DNA of 64,000 nt, taken from positions 2,108,001 through 2,172,000 of the forward strand of contig CM035306.1 of NCBI GenBank assembly GCA_002900995.3, in the 5' to 3' direction. Each line of letters begins with the position of its first letter. The first letter of the stretch is position 1. The position numbers and the translations under genes are program-made. Below, in pieces: positions 57,229-64,000 of this stretch. The DNA is from Ganoderma boninense (taxonomy: Eukaryota > Basidiomycota > Agaricomycetes > Polyporales > Polyporaceae). The notes beneath the pieces are model-generated. The model was not told the DNA's origin and searched no databases. It saw nothing but the letters and a program-made list of their open reading frames with translations.

Positions 57229-60200
57229 ACTACATGTCAATGCGCATTGCCACCAGCGCGGCATTGGTCGCCTCTCACTTGCCGCTATCATACCACCGGC
57301 GACGGCACCTTATTAGTTGCCATAGGTATTGAATCGAGGTAAACTCTCTGTCTATCAGGAATGGGCCGGGTGGAGACCGTTTAACTTCTTTTAAAGTTGC
57401 ACACAGGCTAACCCGGAACGGCTTTCTGGGTTCTTTTGCTATGGGCCAAGTGGCGATGGTTAATAAATGCCTTGCAAAACAAATTCCACACAAAACCTCA
57501 GCTGATTCGACATCGTGGATATCCTCACAAGACCACGGGATCTCGTCGAACAGAGGTGGAGCGCGGTTCACACAAACGTAACACATGCAATGCTTTAGAG
57601 GTGAACTCGGCTGCTCGAGTATGTCAAAGTCTCTAAACAAATACCTGGTGGGCTGAATACGCGTACGTCGTATTTTCGCATTATCTGACCAGCGATATAG
57701 CGGTTGAAATGTCTTCCGACGACAAACAAGACCTCGGCATTGGTCTCATGCGTTCATGCCCTATCCTCGAATGTGGCTGGCCGCAAAACCGGCGCACGGG
57801 GTGGTGATATCACCTCGTTGCCGTCCCCGTACGCAATTCGCCGCTCAACCGAAGTCGGCTGCCGGTATTTGTTAGGCAAATCCAACTGCGGCCGACGCTG
57901 ACTGCATCTTCCTGACTTCTCCAAGCAGGATTGGGACGTCGGACTGCTCTTTTGCTCAGGCGTTCATCTGCACGAGTCTCGGAAGCAATAGCCTGCCCTC
58001 CTCCCGCCGGTGAGTTGCGGGACGAAGCGCGCGCGCGACCAGTGCGGCGGCGGCTGGCTGGCTTGGCACTGCCCATGCTTCTATGTCCTGCTTAGGTTCT
58101 CGGTGGCCCGTCGCTCGAGAAAAAAATAGACATTCCCCGCCACGGCAGAACACTTTCCTCGGGAACGTGGCGGGCAACTGACCACGCCCCACGGCCCGAG
58201 CGAAGCCTGCATAGCCGAGATGCCCTGCAGTGGATGTGCGGATAAGTGTGGTTCATGCCTGCTATGTCAGGTTTTGCGCACGTCAGGCGCGCGCGAGCTC
58301 GGTCGGGAAGCGAGCGGGTGGGGGCGTGATAACCTTCTTCCTCTTCCCGGCCGCAACGGACGCAGTTTGATCTTTCATCCTCCGCAGCGGCTTTCGGGAC
58401 GCGGTGGGTATGCTGCGCGCTGATACGATCTTTTCGAAGAGGGAAAACAATGACAAGATGGGCAAGCGGCGCACGCAGGCTCGAGTTCGAGGTCAGGCGG
58501 AGACGTCTAACGTCACCCGTGTGTATGGCAGAAGATATCGAAGATGGGTGTCGCAGCTCTGACTGTTGGCTGTCCTCACCGATATCTAATACGTACACAG
58601 AGGAAGCTTGATTGACTTGGATTCGCCATGAGTCAACTTTAGGGTGATCACCAAATGATCCTAACTCTTCGCGTTCTGGTTCGAAAGCTCAGATGTTCAC
58701 TTACAGATCATGAGTTCTACTACCGCATCTAGCGAGTACAAGTCTTGAGAATGTGTAATTATGTCCTGCACGTTCACAAGGGTAATGAACTCACTTAACT
58801 GTCACCTGGCCTTGACGGCAGGATGCCTCGTGCCCTCCCAGGGGATAACCCGACGTTGTCGTCGTGGTGGAGTCAAGGTTGAAGGTCCGAGTCGGACAAA
58901 CGTGTTTTGTGGTGGTTCCGAGCACTCTGCAGGGCCAACCGCGCGCTGACAAGGCTAGCGATAGCTATGAATACTTATGTCGCCGAGGAAGACGAGAAGA
59001 AGAGCTTGCCCCATGTGTGTCGTTCTAAACATATGGAGTATCTGAGCCTCGGTGCCGCGTAGCCGTAAGCCTCGCGTTCTCGAGCCTCCGATGGTTTATG
59101 CGTTCGGCGCAATCGTTCCCCTCAAGGTTTTGGCTACACAATGGTATGTGCAGGTACATCGCCTTTTGCAGCGGATGGTACGTGGCCAGGGATACTTGCC
59201 AGCCTGAGGTGCGAGCACAGGCTTGGAGGCTGATCATGTCGTAAAATTGGGTAGTATCACAGGACGCCCTTCTACGGCCGCACCGTATGTTTTTGCACCC
59301 TGTCGAACCCGGATCGAATGATGCCAGCACAAGCCCAATTCAATCAATTTCTGACACTGGCGACCTGGGAACGGGGGCTTATAACCAGGCTATCGCTTGA
59401 TTTGCATCGGGCTATTGTTTGCGGTCATCACGGCGAGTAGAGAGCGACGAGTATGTGAGACGGGCACGCTGAAGCCGTCGTGGTGGATGGGTCGAGATGT
59501 CCACCACGCTTTGCGGCGCCCACATGGGTTTTCTGGAAATTTTGTGCCGGATGAGAAGTCAGCGACATCATTAGGAAGATTGTTTTTTAGGCCCGCCGTA
59601 AAACTGCACCTCTTCGGCCAACTTTGAATAGAGGAGTTCAGGCGACCAAGGTATTTTTGCGGGGACACGTAGGGGTACGGGGAATGGGTGTACTCTGTAC
59701 TCAGAAGTGTTGGCCAAACCCTGCCACCATCCGCACGGAGCTCGGGCCGCCATGCAATGCTGGCTCCGGGTTGTTACATATGGACCATCATCGAGAGCCA
59801 AGCTCCGTTTCGCCGCTCGTCACATCGGCACCGGAGAGAGTGGGAAACCCAGCCTCCAAATTGGCAGATGGGTCCCATCTGCATCCATCTGTCCGCAGTC
59901 GCACGCTCGTCGTCGTTGCTTTTGCGCCACAGCACAAACCCTGTTTGGTGTCAAACTTAACGTTTGTCCTTCCCACCTCGCCGCTCGCGCCACACAAGTG
60001 CGACCGCAGAGGGCGGGCGAGCCCCCAGAGCGTTTCACAGAATCAATGCCTCGTTGGGACCCGCATGATCAGCGGATGCAGCCGCTGTGATGTTCGAGCA
60101 GGCTCCAATCGTGATTCGGCCGCCTCGAGCACCGGTCCCGGCACTGGTGACGCCTGTACCGCCCTATCCGCGTGTTCTTCTGGACCAGATTGAGAGCTCC

Positions 60201-62522
60201 TCCGCGGTGTGCACAAGTACTATTAACACGACGTCGTGACGTCGCCATGGTCTCTCGTCGCCTTCCGGCTGCAATTCATGCTCCTAACCTTCCCTGGACC
60301 TCCAAGTTCCCAGCAGCGAAGACGAGAACCTCTGGCCGTTCATTCACCGCTGACAGTGACGCGGGCCGGTGGGGACTTGGAGACGGAGGGTGCTATGTAG
60401 CGGTGAGCGACTCGGAGTGGGAGAATTACCTGGATACATTATTTGCCCTAGCGACGAGGGTTCGCACCCTGCATCTTGTCTGCCCGTCCGTCGTGTCACA
60501 GGTGACAGTGTTTGCGTCGGACGCCAACTTCGCGCCCCACCGGACGGTCGAGGCTCGAGACACAATGCGATGACGACGGTCGACGGCGCCGCGTTGACAG
60601 TGACGCGGCCTGGAGTGCTCAGGCGTGTTGGAGCCCCACTGTTGAATATTCGAATTTACCTCCGGGTGCTGAAGGTAGGGTGGCGCAACAAGACCCCAGG
60701 CTGGGCCGTGCGGGGTGGTGCTGGATGATTGCAAGCGAGGGAAGGTGAATGGACCATGGTGAATGCATGCCAGACCAAGACTTTTGTGGTAAGCTGAGCC
60801 GGCGGGCGGGACGAGACAAGATCTGCCAAGGTCAACAGACAGCGATAAATTTGTCCTGCAGCACTGATCGCGATCGCATTGCGGGGAACCAGCTGTGCGG
60901 AAGGTTTCCGCGAAGCTCGAAGCCCTCCTGCCGTAAGGCGACACTGCCCATACGCGGCTTAGCCCCGGCCTCGCGCGGGAGGCGTGCCACGCCAAACGTC
61001 CATCTCCGCGCCGTTGGGCAACCCCGAGCTCCACCCGTCCAAGCAGCATCAGCAAGCACCAGCATATGCAGAGAATGCGCCCGCGACCACCATTCGTCGG
61101 CAGCGAGACTGCGTCGAAGGGACGCGGGGCGGGCTGATGTGGCGCGAGAACGACGGGCACGTTGCGATTCAGAAGGGACACAAGACCGTGGGCCGGCGGC
61201 GCGCGTGGGACGAGAAGCCGCCGCGCGTGGGCGAGAAGCCCTCCGTGCTGGATTCGCGCGTCCACGTCGGGAGCACGACGGCCGGTGATCTCGCGGTCAC
61301 TCGAACATCGAATAGCTCGATTCCAGACTGGGAAGCATTCTTCCTCGGCGTCCCGATTGCGACAACACCCGCGCCAATCCCTGGACGTATCGCGATGGTC
61401 TCCGGGGCGGTGGGCACTCGCGGCCCTAATACACCAAAACGTGTAGGAGCACCTACGGGACATGTACGACATGTGCGTCGCTCTCAAATGCACCCGTCGC
61501 ACAATGAAGGGTGCAGACGCTCTCAACTGTTGCTTCGCGTCGCCGCAATCGGGGTCGTTCTTCGACCCGAAGCGCGAGATCGACACTAGCCAATGAGGCG
61601 CGCGCGCCTAAACGCCTCGGTCCGACGCTCGCTGCATCCTCTTCGCCGCCCGTTCTGCGCGACTGCGACGACGGCCCGACGTCATCGACATCTAGCGCGG
61701 CGCCCACCACTCACCTCGCAGGACCCTGATATAAGGCTGTGGCAGAGTTTGAGGCAAATCAGGCGCGGAGGTCAACAGAAGGTGGATAAGTTATCCGTGA
61801 CAGGTTGCAACCGATGCGTGACTCTAGAAATACATGACGATGCGTGCGTGGGGAGACGACGGACTACGTACATTCATACACGCTCGCGAGAATTACGGCG
61901 CGATCGCGAGACTAGAGTACAAACAGGTATGGACAGATGAACAGCCACGCACGCGCCACGAGAGCGCGAGATGCGCCACCTGTGCATGGAATCTGAATCC
62001 GAAGGCGTGGCGCGGCGGAGAGGATGGGGAGGGCTGGTGTGTGTGGGAAGGAAGAGAGCACGGGCTGGTCAGCGGCAAGCAGGAAAGCGAGCAAGCGGTA
62101 CTACGGACTATCGACAGGTATTATGGTATCGAAGATGCTTGTGCGTGGATGCAGGTGGTATGTGGGTGCGTGCGTGTTGCAGCGGAAAGGACGAGAAGCA
62201 TGTGCAAGAAGCAAAGGGGTCCAGTGCAGAGGGGCGCGAATGGCTATGTGCAAGCAGGCGCGAGAGGAGAGCGACCGCGGGTTACGACAACACGAGAACG
62301 AAGGGACGAATGAAAGCAGAGCTCGATCGAGGGGCCGAATGTTCAACGAACCAAAGCGGGGATAGAAGCCGGACCACGACCGAGTGAAGAGACCGGAAGA
62401 ACGAAGCGTGAAGAGGCTTTCCAGATCCACGCTGTGTGAGATGCATGCCCCGGGTGGGACACCGCGAGACGGCTGGCGGCCGAGGAGCACGAGGGAAACG
62501 GCAGACTGGGCCCGCCCGCCCG
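57229..62522. other. 5.3 kb interval without a supported gene
   Basis: Between SHQ1 and the arrestin-like gene I find no gene with a recognisable product. Frames that read fairly naturally are 57275-57640 (minus, listed separately), 57956-58192 and 58092-58598 (minus), and 60984-61589 (plus). A short segment at about 61450-61600 reads EHLRDMYDMCVALKCTRRTM and ends REIDTSQ, possibly the last exon of an unrecognised plus-strand gene. The 386-codon minus frame at 60426-61586 has no motif. Confidence 0.45.
57275..57640 (-). other. Open frame of uncertain status, Cys-rich
   Basis: A 121-codon frame with balanced composition, including LKHCMCYVCVNRAPPLFDEI and VLCGICFARHLLTIATWPIA, with two CxxC-like pairs. 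It does not begin with ATG; a good acceptor (CCCACCAG, just right of 57640) suggests an internal exon, but the upstream sequence gives no start. No family is recognised. It may be a gene fragment or chance. Confidence 0.2.
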
Positions 62523-64000
62523 CTACCTCGCCGTACGCTTGCGCGACAGCCCAAACAGCCCCAGCATGCCTGAGCTACTCCGACGTGACTGCACCTCGAT
62601 CCGCGCCAGCTCCTCCTCCCACGCCCGCACCTCGTCCATCGGCGGCGGCTCCACCCGCAGCCCCAGGCTCGAAGCCTTTGCCTTCACCTTCTCCCGCCGT
62701 TCCCGCACATCCTCCCGCCCGTCATCCTCGGCTTCTCGCTCGCGCTTCCCGTCATCCCGAAACGCGCGCGACTTTCCCCGGACCTTCTCCACCGCCATCA
62801 GCATGCTCTCCCCGAGTCCGGACTCCTTGAACCGCTTGTTCGCTGAAGACGAGCTCGACGCCGAGTCCCGGCTGTGCGTATGCGATACCGGCTCTCCCTG
62901 CTCGCGCCTCCCCAGCGTGAAAGGCGCACTAACAGAGAATGACATACTCGACTTGTCGCTCGGACCCGCCGACGTGTGTGGCCGCCGCGGCGTCTTCTTG
63001 CGCGCCTTGCGGTCACGCTCGTTCGGCGAATACATGGACTTGCGGTGGTCGCCCCCGCTCACGCTCGACTGCGCGGGAGTCTGCGGCGGGGACGGTAGTC
63101 CGTGGCTGTGGCTCTTCCCCGCCTCCGCGCTCGCACTGGTACCAGGAGCATCGTCCCCGCGTCTTCGCCAAGGGCTTTTGCTCTTGCTCCGGAGCGAGAG
63201 CTCCTTTTGCTCAGCCCACCTCTCCATGGCAACCCTTCGGTCGGCTTCGCTCGTCGGGACAACGGTGATCTCGCGAGGTTCGAGGTCAAGCGTTTCTGAT
63301 CCGCCAGGACCGGAGACGAGAAGTTTCGTGCGCACATAGAAACGGACGGTGGCGAAATCGCTTTGCATGGTTTCGCCCACGGCCCAGCGAGCGTTGCTCC
63401 GATTCTCGGGCCATTGCAGCGGGACAGACTTGACCCAGATGCCAGAAGAGTCGCAGGCGAACGAGGTGACGTCGGCTGTGGTCAATGTCAGGGTCAGCGT
63501 CTTAAGAACGTCGTCGCTGGTTGAAGGCACGGAAGAAACGGTGGGTGACGCGGATGCGGAAGATGGAGAAGGGGAGGGTGGTGGCAGTGATGGCGACGGT
63601 ATTCGAGGAATAGGGATAGGAGAAGAAGTTTCGCTAGAACTGTTGGTACTGCAAGGCGATAGGAGAGGGAAAGTGGACGAACTCGAGACAGTTGTGGCCA
63701 CGGAGTCGAACGTGGACTGGCTGGAACCCGGGGGAACGGCTCCATACGGCGACTGTGGATGGGATCGCGAACCGCGGCCAAAGCGAGAAGTTGTTGGGGT
63801 GGAAGCGTCTTCGTCAGAATTTGTCGAACAAGAGGGAGATGGGGAAGCAGGCGCGAATGTCGTGACTGGAGAAGCGGAAGCGGCTGCGGCGTGATTGATG
63901 CCTGCAGTAACCAGTGGAGTGGGGGCAGCAGGTGTGTTGTGAAGCTCTATTCGACGTTCTATTGAGACAGTTGCGCTTCGGACAGCGACGCCTGGGTCTA
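62523..64000 (-). CDS. Arrestin-like domain protein, 5' end outside the window
   Basis: One frame is open from the window edge to the stop at 62523, about 490 codons, with no ATG needed inside, so the start lies beyond 64000. The first residues, VAVRSATVSIERRIELHNTP, and the later IWVKSVPLQWPENRSNARWA, TVRFYVRTKLLVSG and LDLEPREITVVPTSEADRRV look like beta strands of an arrestin-type C domain. Between them and after them are long Ser/Pro/Thr-rich, presumably disordered stretches and basic segments (KSKSPWRRRGDDAPG; RERREKVKAKASSLGLRVEP). The end is LFGLSRKRTAR. Alpha-arrestins in fungi recruit Rsp5 ubiquitin ligase to membrane transporters, but I see no PPxY motif in the visible part, so the family call is moderate. 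Confidence 0.65.
   Translation of the reverse strand, partial: DPGVAVRSATVSIERRIELHNTPAAPTPLVTAGINHAAAASASPVTTFAPASPSPSCSTNSDEDASTPTTSRFGRGSRSHPQSPYGAVPPGSSQSTFDSVATTVSSSSTFPLLSPCSTNSSSETSSPIPIPRIPSPSLPPPSPSPSSASASPTVSSVPSTSDDVLKTLTLTLTTADVTSFACDSSGIWVKSVPLQWPENRSNARWAVGETMQSDFATVRFYVRTKLLVSGPGGSETLDLEPREITVVPTSEADRRVAMERWAEQKELSLRSKSKSPWRRRGDDAPGTSASAEAGKSHSHGLPSPPQTPAQSSVSGGDHRKSMYSPNERDRKARKKTPRRPHTSAGPSDKSSMSFSVSAPFTLGRREQGEPVSHTHSRDSASSSSSANKRFKESGLGESMLMAVEKVRGKSRAFRDDGKREREAEDDGREDVRERREKVKAKASSLGLRVEPPPMDEVRAWEEELARIEVQSRRSSSGMLGLFGLSRKRTAR

Noticed and set aside
60426..61586. 386-codon open frame on the minus strand
   Set aside because: No motif, and several overlapping frames on both strands are equally open in this GC-rich stretch.

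Overview
The window looks like nuclear DNA of a filamentous basidiomycete, most likely an Agaricomycete. The reasons are: GC-rich sequence; very intron-dense genes with mostly 50-90 nt GT..AG introns; conserved eukaryotic housekeeping genes packed on both strands; and small Zn2Cys6 proteins, a domain essentially confined to fungi. I cannot name the species.

Layout. 1-14.5 kb holds NDC80 (partial, minus), MOG1 (plus), an Atg38/NRBF2-like MIT protein (minus), an unrecognised 226-residue protein (plus), CCT1/TCP-1 alpha (plus) and CDC27/APC3 (plus, carrying a 1,078 nt intron). 15-19.5 kb holds an unrecognised acidic protein (plus) and an SRR1/Ber1-family gene (minus). 19.5-36 kb is a gene-poor island. 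It contains three intact, same-strand paralogues of a small protein family built from two tandem Zn2Cys6 clusters (22.3-23.1, 28.2-29.1 and 34.4-35.0 kb), Cys-rich stretches that look like decayed relatives, and two nearly identical 1.18 kb DNA-transposon-like elements in inverted orientation (30.08-31.26 and 32.88-34.05 kb). 36-57.2 kb is again dense: TMA20/MCTS1, CRM1/exportin-1, SPC24, the CAF-1 large subunit, RFC2, an Ssb-type Hsp70, mitochondrial uS2m, TRP2 and SHQ1. 57.2-62.5 kb shows no gene I can support. 62.5-64 kb is the 3' part of an arrestin-like gene (minus) that runs off the window.

Functional threads. Two subunits of the Ndc80 kinetochore complex (NDC80, SPC24) and an APC/C subunit (CDC27) lie here, as do two genes of PCNA-linked replication and chromatin assembly (CAF-1 large subunit and RFC2), which share a 186 bp divergent promoter with MBF-like sites. 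Ssb-Hsp70, uS2m, TMA20 and SHQ1 all serve translation or ribosome biogenesis. Apart from the divergent promoters there is no operon-like organisation.

The strongest candidate for something undescribed is the array of tandem double-Zn2Cys6 proteins (192, 197 and 124 residues). They share intron positions inside the zinc clusters, lack the long middle domain of usual fungal C6 regulators, and sit beside young inverted transposon copies. Gene models were built by hand from splice signals and reading-frame continuity; no search was run.
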